A stretch of 64,000 nt of DNA from Anaerolinea thermophila (GTDB taxonomy: Bacteria; Chloroflexota; Anaerolineae; Anaerolineales; Anaerolineaceae): assembly GCF_020723905.1 (NCBI RefSeq), contig NZ_DYHZ01000003.1, forward strand, positions 1 through 64,000. The letters run 5' to 3'. Below are positions 27,801 to 38,706 of the stretch, in pieces. Numbering within the stretch: position 1 is the first letter of the stretch; every line of letters starts with the position of its first letter. The position numbers and the translations under genes were made by a program. The notes under the pieces are model-generated. The model made no database searches. It had not been told where the DNA came from and saw only the letters and a list, made by a program, of their open reading frames with translations.

Positions 27801-30800
27801 TACCCTGTGGAGATGCTGGATCTTGACCTTGACCTGGAAGCCGATCTGGGCATTGATACGGTCAAGCAGGCGGAACTCTTTGCAACGATTCGTACCCACT
27901 ACAATATCCCCCGACGGGAGGATTTGCGCCTTTCTGATTACAACACCCTTGCAAAAGTCATTGATTTTATGGCTGAAGCCCTGGCACAGGTGTCTGAAGG
28001 GCAAAAGGAAAGCCAGGCGGCTTTCCCGGTGGCTCAACAAAAAGCAGAAAAACAAATTTCTCTCCCTGAGATGAGTAGGGGGGCATTCCCCCGGGAGACG
28101 GTTGCGACTCCTTCAGGCGGGGATGGCAGGCTTCCGCTTACCGGATCGGTTGTTATCAGTGGGGCTGGTTTAGGTTTGCCCGGTAAGAACCGTCGGGTTT
28201 TCGATGATGCCAACATTTCCAGCATCCTCCGGGGAGAGATTCGGATTGAACCGCTTCCTGAAGAACTGAGAGAGCGCATGGCAAAGAAACGGGCGATCCG
28301 GCTGGTGAAAAGTGAAGCCGGCGCCATTCAGGAAGTGATTGATCGGATAGACCAGACGGTGAAACTGGGTGGACAACGGGGCACGTTTGATTTGATTGAG
28401 GAATTTGGTGTCCCGACTGACCGGGTGGAGGCTACTGACATCAGCACTCAACTGGCAATCGCTGCAGGGATTGAAGCCCTGCGGGACGCCGGTATCCCAC
28501 TTGTGATGGCATATCGCCGCACCAGTAAAGGAACGTATCTGCCGGATCGCTGGAAACTTCCTGAAGCCCTTGCAGATGAAACCGGAGTGATCTTCGCATC
28601 TGCATTTCCCGGTCTGGATCGAATGGCAGAAGAGGCACAGCGATTCTATGAAGTCCAGACTCTGGAAGCGCAAATGAATCAACTTCAGGATGTGCAAAAC
28701 CTTTTGCCACCCGACTCTGATGCGTATAAAGAGATTCAACGCCGGATCGATACGCTGAAAGCAAGATACCATGCCCTGGATTATCATTTTGACCGGAGGT
28801 TTGTCTTTCGGGTACTGAGCATGGGGCACTCGCAGTTTGCAGAGTATATCGGTGCTCGAGGACCAAATACCCATGTCAACGCTGCCTGTGCAACCACAAC
28901 CCATGCCATTGCCATCGCGGAAGATTGGATTCGCTCCGGCAGAGCCCGGCGGGTGGTGATTATTGCTGGGGATGATGTTACCTCTGGGCCTCTCTCAGAA
29001 TGGATTGGCACCAGCCTGATGGCGAGCGGTGCGGCAACGGTGGAGGGAGATCCTCGCAAAGCCATTTTGCCATTCGATCGCCGGCGTAATGGCATGATTA
29101 TGGGAATGGGTGCCGCCGCGCTGGTAATTGAATCCGAAGATGCTGTTCGAGAACGTGGTATGCATGGCATCGCGGAAATTCTGGCATCTCAAATTGCCAA
29201 CAGTGCGTACCATGGCACCCGCCTGGATGTTGAGCATGTTGCCTTCGTGATGGAGCGCTTGATACAGCAGGCTGAACAACGCTTTGGGGTTCGGCGGACG
29301 GATCTTGCAGAGCAAATGGTTTTTGTATCTCATGAGACCTATACCCCCGCACGTGGAGGAAGTGCCTCGGCTGAAATACGCGCTTTAAGGCAGGTCTTCG
29401 GTGCTGATGCCCCCCGGATCATCATTGCCAACACCAAGGGCTTCACCGGTCACTCCATGGGGGTTGGCATTGAGGATGTGGTGGCAGTGAAGTCCCTTGA
29501 AACCGGAATGGTTCCACCCATTGCAAACATTCATGATGACTTTGAACCAGACCCTGAGTTGGGCGATTTGAATCTGTCCAAAGGAGGGCAATACAACCCC
29601 ATCTATGCACTCCGGCTTGGAGCAGGGTTCGGCTCTCAACTGGCAATGGTATTGTTGAGGAAGATCCCTGTTTTGGAGCGTGTGGAAAAAGAGACTTACA
29701 TTAACTGGTTGCGGGAAGTTAGCGGTTATGAAAAGGTGACGCTGGAAGTAGAACATCGCACTTTGCGTATCCGACATGACGGTCCCCCGGTAAAACCCCC
29801 ACGAAAGTCGCTCTGGCAGTATGGCTTTGGTCCTACCATGTGGGCAGTATCTCCGGGACAAAGTCAGGTTCCTTCCCCACAGACAATTCCACAACCGCTT
29901 ATCCAGAATCCTGTCCCGGAGAAGGTGACAGAGCCGGAAATAGCCCAAGCCGATTATGGCTCAGGTTCAGAGTCTAGAGGTTCGCGTCCGGGATTGGAAG
30001 AAGAAATTAAACAGTTTGTATTGGCGGTTGTCAGCGAAAAAACAGGCTATCCTCAGGAGATGCTGGATTTAGACCTGGACCTGGAAGCCGATCTTGGAAT
30101 AGATACCGTCAAACAGGCAGAACTTTTTGCCACCATCCGCACACATTACAACATTCCCAGACGGGAAGATTTGCGCCTTGCTGATTACAATACCCTGGCA
30201 AAGGTGATTCAATTCATGAAAGAGGCTCTCCTCCAGTCCGAGGGGCATTTTCAACCCGATCCAGATCAGGAGAAGCAGCCTGCCCAACCGCGACCGGAAT
30301 CCGGCAGTTCCTCTTTGCTGGATGAGGAGTCCATAAAACAGTTTGTTTTGAATGTGGTGAGCGAGAAAACTGGCTATCCAATCGAAATGCTGGATCTGGA
30401 TTTAGATCTGGAAGCCGATTTGGGGATAGATACGGTTAAACAGGCTGAACTGTTTGCAACCATCCGTTCCCACTACAACATTCCCCGGAGAGAGGACTTG
30501 CGGCTATCGGATTACAACACACTTGCCAAAGTCATCGCATTTATGCGAGAAGCACTGGAAGAGCAGTCAGGCGCATCAAAACCGTCAAATGGGAGTGAGG
30601 AAAACGATACAGGGGGGGCGGAAAAAGTACTTCCTGCTCAGTCGTCCCCCGATTCTCTCTGTGGGGTTGCGGAGAACGGTCAGGAGATGCCTCAATCGGA
30701 GGAACCCTCTGCCGAGAAACAGGATCTTTCCCAACAATCCGTTCTTCAGGTGCGCATCCCTGTTCCGGTTCTCATTCCTCATCCTGCGCTGAGCATTCCA

Positions 30801-33263
30801 TCAGGTGTGCTATTGAATGAAAATGCCCGCATCCTGATTCTGGATGGAAAGGAAGGCGCAGGAGAAGCGCTGGAAGAACTCCTTAAAAGCAAAGGCGTTC
30901 AGACCTATCGTTTCCATCCTGAATCGATGCGCGAAATAAACGAAGCAGTGACTAGATTTGCCTCTCAAGGGGAGGTCCACGGGGTGTATTTCCTGCCAGC
31001 GCTGGATCACGAGCCATCTCTGGCTACCTTCGAACCTCAAAAATGGCAGGAAATGGTGGAGAGCCATGCGCACTGGTTGTTTACCCTTATTCGTTCGTTG
31101 AATGGAGAACCTTTCGTCATTGCTGCCACTCGGATGGGAGGTCTTCATGGTGTGGAAGATGTTCTGCCCGGTGGCGCTTTTGGCGGATTAACCTCGGGTT
31201 TCATCAAAGCCTTGAGCATGGAACGTCCCAGTGCGCTCATCAAGGTAGTGGATTTTGAGCAGGATGCACAGAACCACTGGGTTGCCGAACGGTTGCTTGA
31301 GGAAACCCTCTTTGATGCTTCTACCTGTGAGGTGGGTTGGAAGGAAAATCAGCGTTTTACTTTCATCCTGAAAGAAGCCGAATCAGCCCCGCTGAACAAT
31401 CTGGAGCATCTTCATACGTTTGTGGTTACCGGTGCTTCCGGTGGAATCGTAGGTCCCATCCTGCTGGATTTGGCGAAATATACTCAGGGAACTTTCTATT
31501 TGCTCAGCCGTACCTCTTTGCCCGATCCGAATGATCCTGATCTTGAGGCACTTGCCCGGGACCGCAATGCATTCCGAAAAGCCCTGGCTGAGCGACTGTA
31601 TCAGCAGGGAGAACGGGCTACCCCATCCGCAGTCGAGCAGAAAATTGCAGCGTTGGAGAGGGGTTTGGCAGCCATCAAAATCATTGAAGAAATGCGGTCT
31701 TTGGGAGCAAAGGTGCATTATCTCCCCTGTGATGTCACCCAACCTGAATCGGTTAAAGAAGCGGTTGATCAAATCTTGAAAGATACTTCCAGTATTGATG
31801 TCATTCTTCACGCCGCGGGGATTGAGAAAAGTCGCAAAATTGAGACCAAGCCCTTTGAGGAATTTGCCCAGATTCTTTCGGTCAAAGTCAATGGCTTTTA
31901 CAATCTCTTCAAAGCCTTTGAGTCCAGGGGAGTTTTACCCCACCAGGTTGTGTTCTTTTCATCCGTTGCCGGGCGATTTGGAAACGCCGGTCAGACGGAT
32001 TACAGCGCGGCAAATGATTTTCTTTCAAAACTGGCAGGTGTGTTCTCACTGGAATACCCTCAGATGAATTGTGTGAGTATAGATTGGGGAGCGTGGGCAG
32101 AAGTTGGCATGGCAAGTCGGGGATTTTTGCCTGAACTGATGAAACGGGCCGGAATTGAAATGCTCTCCCCAGAGATTGCCGCTCCACAAGTCCGTTACCT
32201 GCTGGCACAAAAGAAAAAAGGTGAGGTGGTCGTTGCCGGTTCGCTGGGTGTATTGGAAACCCAGAGGCTTGAACAGGAATGTCTGAACCTTGAGCAAGCC
32301 AATCAATTGCTGGCAAATCCTGCCCGGAGACACTTCTTATTTGAGCGCATTACAGGATTCAAATTGGGAGAGGGGCTGACATTTGAGGGAGAACTTGATC
32401 CTGGCCAGCATCCATTTTTGCATGATCATGCATTGAATGGAATTCCCTTGTTGCCGGGTGTCATGGGAATCGAAGGTCTGGCAGTAGTGTCTCAACAGAT
32501 GGCGAACCTGTTTTCTTACAATCATAGAGACTATAGGATTGCTTCGCTTGCCAGCATTCACTTCCTCATGCCCTTAAAGTTTTACCGGAATCAGGCAAGA
32601 AAGTTGATTTGGAAAACCCAACTGACCTATCATGACAATCAACTGGTAGGGGATGTGAGCCTGGAATCGACCATTCAGCGTTATGGTAGAGACCCGGAAA
32701 CCATGGTGCATTTCACTGCCCGGGTATTCCTTGTGCCAGATGAGGGAAGAAAGGGTGAAATTCGGAGCAATCCACCTTACTGGAACGGTTCCCATCAATT
32801 ATCTGCGGAAGAGGTATACCGGTTGTATTTCCACGGTCCTTCCTTCCAGGTGATAGAGGGCGTTCAGAGAAAAGATGGCAAATTGATTGGAAAGTGGAGG
32901 AAAGATTTACCCCCTGTTGCAGATTCCATGACCGAATGGGCTACTTTGCCAATGCTTGTTGAACTTTGTCTGCAAACTGCCGGGGTGTGGGAGATTGGAA
33001 AGACGGGAGTACTTGCCTTGCCAAGATCCATTGAACGGTTGGATATTTACCGTACCTCTATACCGAGACAATCATCTTTATTTGCTGAGGTTGAGCCTGT
33101 TCAAATCGGGGATCATCCAATGAGGTTTGATGCTCGCGTTGTAGATGGTAAAGGAAAGGTGTATCTGGAATTGAAGGGTTACCAGACTGAACCGCTCCCT
33201 TATCCTGTTGAACCGGAACTGCTCTCCACTTTGACCCAGTGGGTTCAGATGCCAGAGAGGTGA
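24828..33263 (+). CDS. PUFA-synthase-like megasynthase (KS-AT-ACP-KS-ACP-ACP-KR-DH)
   Basis: 2811 aa. The domains in order are as follows. KS1 spans 1-470, with Cys215 in DAACASSLA, then EGHGTSTRVGD and SNIGHLKSAAG. The AT spans about 600-925, with Ser702 in GHSLGEYAA. ACP1 is about 979-1047. A second KS spans about 1103-1614, with Cys1354 in NAACATTTHA, His in VSHETYTPARGG and His in GFTGHSMGVG. ACP2 and ACP3 follow near 1728-1797 and 1837-1906. The KR is about 1990-2465, with VTGASGGIVG and the Ser-Tyr-Asn set in FSSVAGRFGN and TDYSAAND. A PS-type DH hotdog spans 2503-2800, with HPFLHDHALNG. All three ACPs read LGIDTVKQAELFA, with Thr (1011, 1760, 1869) at the usual Ser. The neighbouring PfaD and phosphopantetheinyl transferase point to a Pfa-like secondary-lipid pathway. 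The product cannot be predicted. AGGAGG precedes the ATG. Confidence 0.93.
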   Translation: MTVTKPVAVVGLGVVLPDAPDVPTFWDNLKSGKYSIGEVPPDRWRIDLYYDPDPKAPDKTYSKIGAFVRHFQFEPYKWGIAIPPRVIEQMDQTQQWAIAAARQALMDFGYPQRPLDPQRVAVILGNALGGERHYLTSMRIRAAEYQATLTAVPEFKSLPPSVQEAILEGIRKQFCASVPDITEDTMPGELGNIIAGRVANVFNFQGPNFITDAACASSLAAIQAAVDGLNNYHFDAVLTGGVDRSMSIEGYVKFSKIGALSPDGSRPYADGANGFVQGEGAAIFLLKRLEDAEKDGDRIYAVIRGVGSSSDGKGKGITAPNPTGQQQAIERAWKNAGVSPATVSMIEGHGTSTRVGDVVEVNSLTAIFGQFDLKPGSVALGSVKSNIGHLKSAAGAAGLMKTVLALHHKEIPPTLNVERPNPNIDFAHIPFYPNTVLRAWEVKQGEVRRAGVSSFGFGGTNFHLVVDEYIPGILQAEKKVYSGVDITYRSESVPVEVPLAKESLPAPYRGLYFASADTGEGLKHEVEKALRQAQQGMLPESRIPSVEELERPERIAIDYSDRDEFIKRAERALKGFESASDNNPWQALVAHGVFRGSGQAGKVAFLFPGQGSQYVNMLKDLCEVEPVAAQTFAEADQIMKPILGKPLTEYIYVSGDEASLAEAEKALRNTEITQPAMLTANVAMMRLLNKFGFAPDMVIGHSLGEYAALVAAGVLTFAEALEVVSARGREMKRVAMEDNGAMAAVSAPIEKVEKILETIPDYVVIANINSPLQCVIGGTTRGVDLALEAFQQAGYQGTKIPVSHAFHTRIVAPASQPLREVIARMNIQPPQLTVAANVTGEVYPNTREEILDLLAAQVASPVQFIKGIETLYREGARVFIEVGPKRVLNALAMDILKGKPDVTILATNHPREGAVVSFNKALCGLLAAGVKPKGARPFYTDSTVISSAPVQEASVVQKFESQPLSLSRVSEPQNKEEIKRYVLNLVSEKTGYPVEMLDLDLDLEADLGIDTVKQAELFATIRTHYNIPRREDLRLSDYNTLAKVIDFMAEALAQVSEGQKESQAAFPVAQQKAEKQISLPEMSRGAFPRETVATPSGGDGRLPLTGSVVISGAGLGLPGKNRRVFDDANISSILRGEIRIEPLPEELRERMAKKRAIRLVKSEAGAIQEVIDRIDQTVKLGGQRGTFDLIEEFGVPTDRVEATDISTQLAIAAGIEALRDAGIPLVMAYRRTSKGTYLPDRWKLPEALADETGVIFASAFPGLDRMAEEAQRFYEVQTLEAQMNQLQDVQNLLPPDSDAYKEIQRRIDTLKARYHALDYHFDRRFVFRVLSMGHSQFAEYIGARGPNTHVNAACATTTHAIAIAEDWIRSGRARRVVIIAGDDVTSGPLSEWIGTSLMASGAATVEGDPRKAILPFDRRRNGMIMGMGAAALVIESEDAVRERGMHGIAEILASQIANSAYHGTRLDVEHVAFVMERLIQQAEQRFGVRRTDLAEQMVFVSHETYTPARGGSASAEIRALRQVFGADAPRIIIANTKGFTGHSMGVGIEDVVAVKSLETGMVPPIANIHDDFEPDPELGDLNLSKGGQYNPIYALRLGAGFGSQLAMVLLRKIPVLERVEKETYINWLREVSGYEKVTLEVEHRTLRIRHDGPPVKPPRKSLWQYGFGPTMWAVSPGQSQVPSPQTIPQPLIQNPVPEKVTEPEIAQADYGSGSESRGSRPGLEEEIKQFVLAVVSEKTGYPQEMLDLDLDLEADLGIDTVKQAELFATIRTHYNIPRREDLRLADYNTLAKVIQFMKEALLQSEGHFQPDPDQEKQPAQPRPESGSSSLLDEESIKQFVLNVVSEKTGYPIEMLDLDLDLEADLGIDTVKQAELFATIRSHYNIPRREDLRLSDYNTLAKVIAFMREALEEQSGASKPSNGSEENDTGGAEKVLPAQSSPDSLCGVAENGQEMPQSEEPSAEKQDLSQQSVLQVRIPVPVLIPHPALSIPSGVLLNENARILILDGKEGAGEALEELLKSKGVQTYRFHPESMREINEAVTRFASQGEVHGVYFLPALDHEPSLATFEPQKWQEMVESHAHWLFTLIRSLNGEPFVIAATRMGGLHGVEDVLPGGAFGGLTSGFIKALSMERPSALIKVVDFEQDAQNHWVAERLLEETLFDASTCEVGWKENQRFTFILKEAESAPLNNLEHLHTFVVTGASGGIVGPILLDLAKYTQGTFYLLSRTSLPDPNDPDLEALARDRNAFRKALAERLYQQGERATPSAVEQKIAALERGLAAIKIIEEMRSLGAKVHYLPCDVTQPESVKEAVDQILKDTSSIDVILHAAGIEKSRKIETKPFEEFAQILSVKVNGFYNLFKAFESRGVLPHQVVFFSSVAGRFGNAGQTDYSAANDFLSKLAGVFSLEYPQMNCVSIDWGAWAEVGMASRGFLPELMKRAGIEMLSPEIAAPQVRYLLAQKKKGEVVVAGSLGVLETQRLEQECLNLEQANQLLANPARRHFLFERITGFKLGEGLTFEGELDPGQHPFLHDHALNGIPLLPGVMGIEGLAVVSQQMANLFSYNHRDYRIASLASIHFLMPLKFYRNQARKLIWKTQLTYHDNQLVGDVSLESTIQRYGRDPETMVHFTARVFLVPDEGRKGEIRSNPPYWNGSHQLSAEEVYRLYFHGPSFQVIEGVQRKDGKLIGKWRKDLPPVADSMTEWATLPMLVELCLQTAGVWEIGKTGVLALPRSIERLDIYRTSIPRQSSLFAEVEPVQIGDHPMRFDARVVDGKGKVYLELKGYQTEPLPYPVEPELLSTLTQWVQMPER

Positions 33264-34000
33264 GCACCATCTACGTTCTGATCCATACGATTGAGGACAG
33301 TCAGGCGTTCTGGGAAGAAGCCGGGTTTGATACCTGGCTTTCTCCTCGAGAAAAAGAACGCCTGACTGCTCTACGTTTTCAGAAAAGACGGAATGAATGG
33401 TTGCACGGACGCTGGGTTGCCAAACAACTGTTGAAACGGGTTTGTCCTTCTTTTCAAGCATTGCCTTTATCAGACATGGTCATTGATAATCTCCTGGATG
33501 GTTCCCCGATATTTATGACGCAGGATCAGGAAGTCTCTGGTGATCTTTCAATCAGTCATCGTGAGGGCTGGGCATGCGTGGCTTTCTCGTCCAGTGGGAA
33601 TTTCCACATTGGCATAGATGTCGAGAAGGTGGAAAAGAGAGAACTCGCTTTCTACACAGATTACTTTTCAGACCGGGAAATTGAGGGTGAAAGACTTTTC
33701 CCTCTTTCCAGGGAAGCATATTTTACCCTTCTCTGGAGTGCAAAAGAGTCTGTGGTGAAAGCGCTTAAAACTGGATTGCGCATAGATGTGCAAAAAATAG
33801 AAGTTTTTCCACAAAAGTTTGAACGTGAAACGGTCCCATCTCCACCTCCATACGGATGGTTAGCCTTTTCCTGCCAGGTCTCAGGGATGGATGGAAACTG
33901 GGTGGGTTTCTGGCAAAAGCGTGAGGAATTCATCATCACTCTGGCTTGTCGCTGTGTGAATCAAAAAGAGCCTGTTTCGCTTCAAGAAATCAGGCTCTAA
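33260..34000 (+). CDS. Sfp-type 4'-phosphopantetheinyl transferase
   Basis: 246 aa from GTG 33260. This start forms a 4-bp GTGA overlap with the megasynthase stop, indicating coupled translation. The frame extends to a GTG at 33239 that has no ribosome site. Family motifs are HIGIDVEKVEKRELAFYTDY (the GxDxE magnesium site) and LLWSAKESVVKALKTGL (WxxKES). It should transfer phosphopantetheine from CoA to the three ACPs of the upstream protein. Coupling to that gene makes it a dedicated partner, notable because those ACPs have Thr at the attachment position. Confidence 0.92.
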   Translation: MSTIYVLIHTIEDSQAFWEEAGFDTWLSPREKERLTALRFQKRRNEWLHGRWVAKQLLKRVCPSFQALPLSDMVIDNLLDGSPIFMTQDQEVSGDLSISHREGWACVAFSSSGNFHIGIDVEKVEKRELAFYTDYFSDREIEGERLFPLSREAYFTLLWSAKESVVKALKTGLRIDVQKIEVFPQKFERETVPSPPPYGWLAFSCQVSGMDGNWVGFWQKREEFIITLACRCVNQKEPVSLQEIRL

Positions 34001-34022
34001 TTCCTTTCTGATTGGGCCAGAT

Positions 34023-35603
34023 TTAAGCCAGAGGGGTTGCGGGTTTATAATCCTTCAAGGAGTGGGGGATCTGCCCTCCCTGGATCTCAATAAAGCGAAC
34101 CCTTGCCAGATACGCTGCCCCTTTCATTAAGTGTAGGGCAACATCGACCACATGACGATTTTCCGGCTTTTCCAGATAACTGCCACGAACCCAATCGTTG
34201 AATGTCCCCATGGCAGGTCCGCACCAGATTTGATAGTCCATTTCCCTTCCTTTTTCGCCTGTGTTCGACCATCTTGAAGACAGCCCAAGGTACCAGCGGA
34301 ATACCAGAGCCATTTTGTGATGGGGATCCTGCCGGGCTCGTTCTAATTGTCTGGGGTCCCTTTCTGCAAAGAATTTTTCTGTGTCCTGCCAGATTTCTTC
34401 AAACTTCCGTTTGAACACGGTGGTTTCAAGGCGAGTCCTTTCTGTTTGGGGGATGTCCTCCCATTGAGAATACCGGGAATACAACTCATATAATTTGGAG
34501 GCACGACTGGCAAACATGGTACCGCGTTTGAGAACCTGGACTTTTACCCCCATTTCAAACATATCTGCCGCTGGAGCCATGGCAACATCCGCCATATCCG
34601 CCTGGACAAGCAGGTTGCGGGTGTGTTCCGAGGCTCCAGATTCCACGCAAGATTGGTTTACCGATCCGGTGACAACGTACGCGGCTCCCATCATGAATGC
34701 GGCAAGCACTGACTGTGGGGTGCTGATTCCGCCGGCAGCACCAATACGCACAGGGGTTTCATACTGGTATTTGGACTGGAGGTCGTCCCGCACGGCTATC
34801 ATGGTGGGGATCAATCCCACCAGAGGGCGATTATCGGTGTGTCCCCCGGAGTCTGCCTCTACAGTAATATCATCCGCCATTGGGATTTTGGATGCCAGTT
34901 GTGCCTGTTCATCGGTGATTTTGCCTTCGCTCAATAGTTGCGCTACGAGATCTGCCGGAGCAGGAGAGAGAAACCGTGTAGCCACCTCTTTCCGCGATAT
35001 CTTTGCAATGATGCGGTTTTTAATCCTGATTTTGCCGTTTGAATCCCGTGATAATCCACTTAATCGGTACCATACCAGCGGGTAAGTGATATCGAGATAA
35101 GCGGAAGCCTCGATGACCTGAACTCCATAATTCAAATACAACTCAACCACTTTTCGTTCGAGATAAGGCTCGTTGGGGCTGTTCAGCAGGTTGAAGGCAT
35201 AAGGTCCCTGAGGGAGGGCTTGCTGGATTTCATGGATTGCACTTTCGACTCGTTGAGGTGAGCATCCGCCCGCCCCAAAAGACGCCAGTATCTTTTCCTT
35301 GCCCAGGGCAATGACCAGGCGTTCTGAGGCAATTGCGTTTGCCATAGCACCGGCGTAATATGCCAGTCTCACCCCGTAGGTTTTCTTAAAACCGGGGTCT
35401 CCTAAGGATTCCGGAAGCACTGCCGGGACAAAAACACCAGGCTCACCTGACGGTAGATGGGTATCGGAGCCAATTTTCCAGGTTCCTGACTCCTGAATTA
35501 TCCAGAATGGGGTATCCAGGGATTCCAGATAGGATTTCAACGCGGTTGTTGAATCCAATGTGGTTAATTTCGGGTGTTCGTGCGGTGAAGAGGGATGAAT
35601 CAT
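34023..35603 (-). CDS. pfaD: PfaD-family FMN-dependent enoyl reductase
   Basis: 526 aa from ATG 35603, with GAGG five bases upstream; the frame is open to a TTG at 35636. It is a TIM-barrel, nitronate-monooxygenase-like flavoprotein of the PfaD type. ILASFGAGGCSP, the conserved DDITVEADSGGHTDNRP block, RIGAAGGISTPQSVLAAFMMGA, and MFEMGVKVQVLKRGTMFASRA are characteristic of it. PfaD is the trans-acting enoyl reductase of PUFA synthases. The megasynthase has KR and DH but no ER domain, so this protein supplies the missing step. It is convergent with the transferase gene, 23 bp apart, so it has its own promoter upstream of 35636. Confidence 0.94.
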   Translation of the reverse strand: MIHPSSPHEHPKLTTLDSTTALKSYLESLDTPFWIIQESGTWKIGSDTHLPSGEPGVFVPAVLPESLGDPGFKKTYGVRLAYYAGAMANAIASERLVIALGKEKILASFGAGGCSPQRVESAIHEIQQALPQGPYAFNLLNSPNEPYLERKVVELYLNYGVQVIEASAYLDITYPLVWYRLSGLSRDSNGKIRIKNRIIAKISRKEVATRFLSPAPADLVAQLLSEGKITDEQAQLASKIPMADDITVEADSGGHTDNRPLVGLIPTMIAVRDDLQSKYQYETPVRIGAAGGISTPQSVLAAFMMGAAYVVTGSVNQSCVESGASEHTRNLLVQADMADVAMAPAADMFEMGVKVQVLKRGTMFASRASKLYELYSRYSQWEDIPQTERTRLETTVFKRKFEEIWQDTEKFFAERDPRQLERARQDPHHKMALVFRWYLGLSSRWSNTGEKGREMDYQIWCGPAMGTFNDWVRGSYLEKPENRHVVDVALHLMKGAAYLARVRFIEIQGGQIPHSLKDYKPATPLA

Positions 35604-35753
35604 ACCAACCTCATCAATTTGGTGGAATACACTCAATATAACCCTGTGAGGCTCTGACCGATGCGCAATGGGGGTGAAGATGATTTATTGATGTAGAACA
35701 AAGCCTCTTGAGATCTTATCTGGTATGATTATTCCAAGAGTTGGAGGAATTGC

Positions 35754-36128
35754 ATGCATCGGAGACTTGAACGAGAGAGAAAAACCATAGCAGCAATGTC
35801 CAGAATTTATTGCAGGGATCACCATGGGTTACCTCATGGGAGTCTTTGCTCAGCATGTCAGGAATTGTTAGATTATGCCTGTTTCCGGTTGGAGAAGTGT
35901 CCCTATCAGGAAAACAAACCTACCTGTGCCAATTGTCCGATCCATTGCTACAAACCCGAAATGCGCGAACGGGTGAGAGCCATGATGCGGTATGCAGGAC
36001 CCCGAATGCTCCTTCGGCATCCCATTCTGGCTGTTGCGCATCTACTGGATGGGAGAAAGAAAGTTCTGCCGCCTGGCAAAGTCAAATCTGTTTCAAAACG
36101 GGTACTTGATGAGACCAGTATGCGCTGA
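35754..36128 (+). CDS. ygbA: YgbA-like protein (nitrous oxide-stimulated promoter family)
   Basis: 124 aa. It is cysteine-rich: YCRDHHG, SLCSACQELLDYACFRLEKC, then TCANCPIHCYKPEMRE and RVRAMMRYAGPRML. The Cys spacing could hold a metal or iron-sulfur cluster. In enterobacteria ygbA is controlled by the nitric-oxide regulator NsrR, and links to nitrosative stress and amino-acid (including methionine or cysteine) recovery have been discussed. Here it sits directly upstream of the SAM-riboswitch methionine operon. GGAGG precedes the ATG. Confidence 0.88.
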   Translation: MHRRLERERKTIAAMSRIYCRDHHGLPHGSLCSACQELLDYACFRLEKCPYQENKPTCANCPIHCYKPEMRERVRAMMRYAGPRMLLRHPILAVAHLLDGRKKVLPPGKVKSVSKRVLDETSMR

Positions 36129-36150
36129 AAAATCACCCGTTTTTAGGGAC

Positions 36151-36178
36151 TTGAAATTAAGACAAAACATGGTATATT
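36151..36178 (+). promoter_or_regulatory. Sigma-70-type promoter of the methionine operon
   Basis: TTGAAA (36151-36156) and TATATT (36173-36178) are separated by 16 bp. Transcription would start near 36185, about 18 bases before the SAM riboswitch stem. Confidence 0.7.
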
Positions 36179-36202
36179 AACGCCAACAATTAAATAAAAG
36201 CA

Positions 36203-36306
36203 CTCTTATCCAGAGAGGTGGAGGGACAGGCCCGATGAAACCTCGACAACCAGCCGATATGCGGCATGGTGCCAATTCCTGCAGAAGTATTTCTGGAAGA
36301 TAAGAG
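36203..36306 (+). promoter_or_regulatory. SAM-I riboswitch (S-box)
   Basis: Stem P1 is CTCTTATC (36203-36210) with GATAAGAG (36299-36306). Inside are the conserved S-box core pieces AGAGAGGTGGAGGGAC, GGCCCGATGAAACC, GGTGCCAATTCC and the GCAGAA segment. SAM binding should stabilise the aptamer and free the downstream terminator. With low SAM, the 3' strand of P1 (TAAGAGGAG) can pair with CTCTTCTTA of the terminator as an antiterminator. It controls metA-metY. Confidence 0.97.
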
Positions 36307-36327
36307 GAGATTTAGCCAGACTTGCTA

Positions 36328-36360
36328 ACCTCTTCTTACTGACAGAAGAGGTCTTTTTTT
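36328..36360 (+). terminator. Riboswitch-controlled intrinsic terminator
   Basis: ACCTCTTC (36328-36335) pairs with GAAGAGGT (36345-36352), followed by C and seven T. It is the expression platform of the SAM-I riboswitch. The metA start lies 54 bp further on. Confidence 0.93.
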
Positions 36361-36413
36361 GTCTGGTAAAGACCTCCACTTGACACAATTCCAATCTAGA
36401 AAGGTTTTTGGAG

Positions 36414-38647
<2,234 letters not shown>

Positions 38648-38667
38648 GGTGTGGTACCCTATCAGGA

Positions 38668-38706
38668 CAACCCTCTGATTCTATCTAACATCAGAGGGTT
38701 GTTTAT
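38668..38706. terminator. Bidirectional terminator between metY and the sigma-fusion gene
   Basis: CAACCCTCTGAT (38668-38679) pairs perfectly with ATCAGAGGGTTG (38690-38701), followed by TTTATT. It lies between convergent genes and could end both. Confidence 0.85.

Noticed and set aside
27764-30640. Repeated DNA segments that might be taken for an array of direct repeats
   Set aside because: They are the three ACP coding domains of the megasynthase, diverged at synonymous sites, not CRISPR or mobile repeats.
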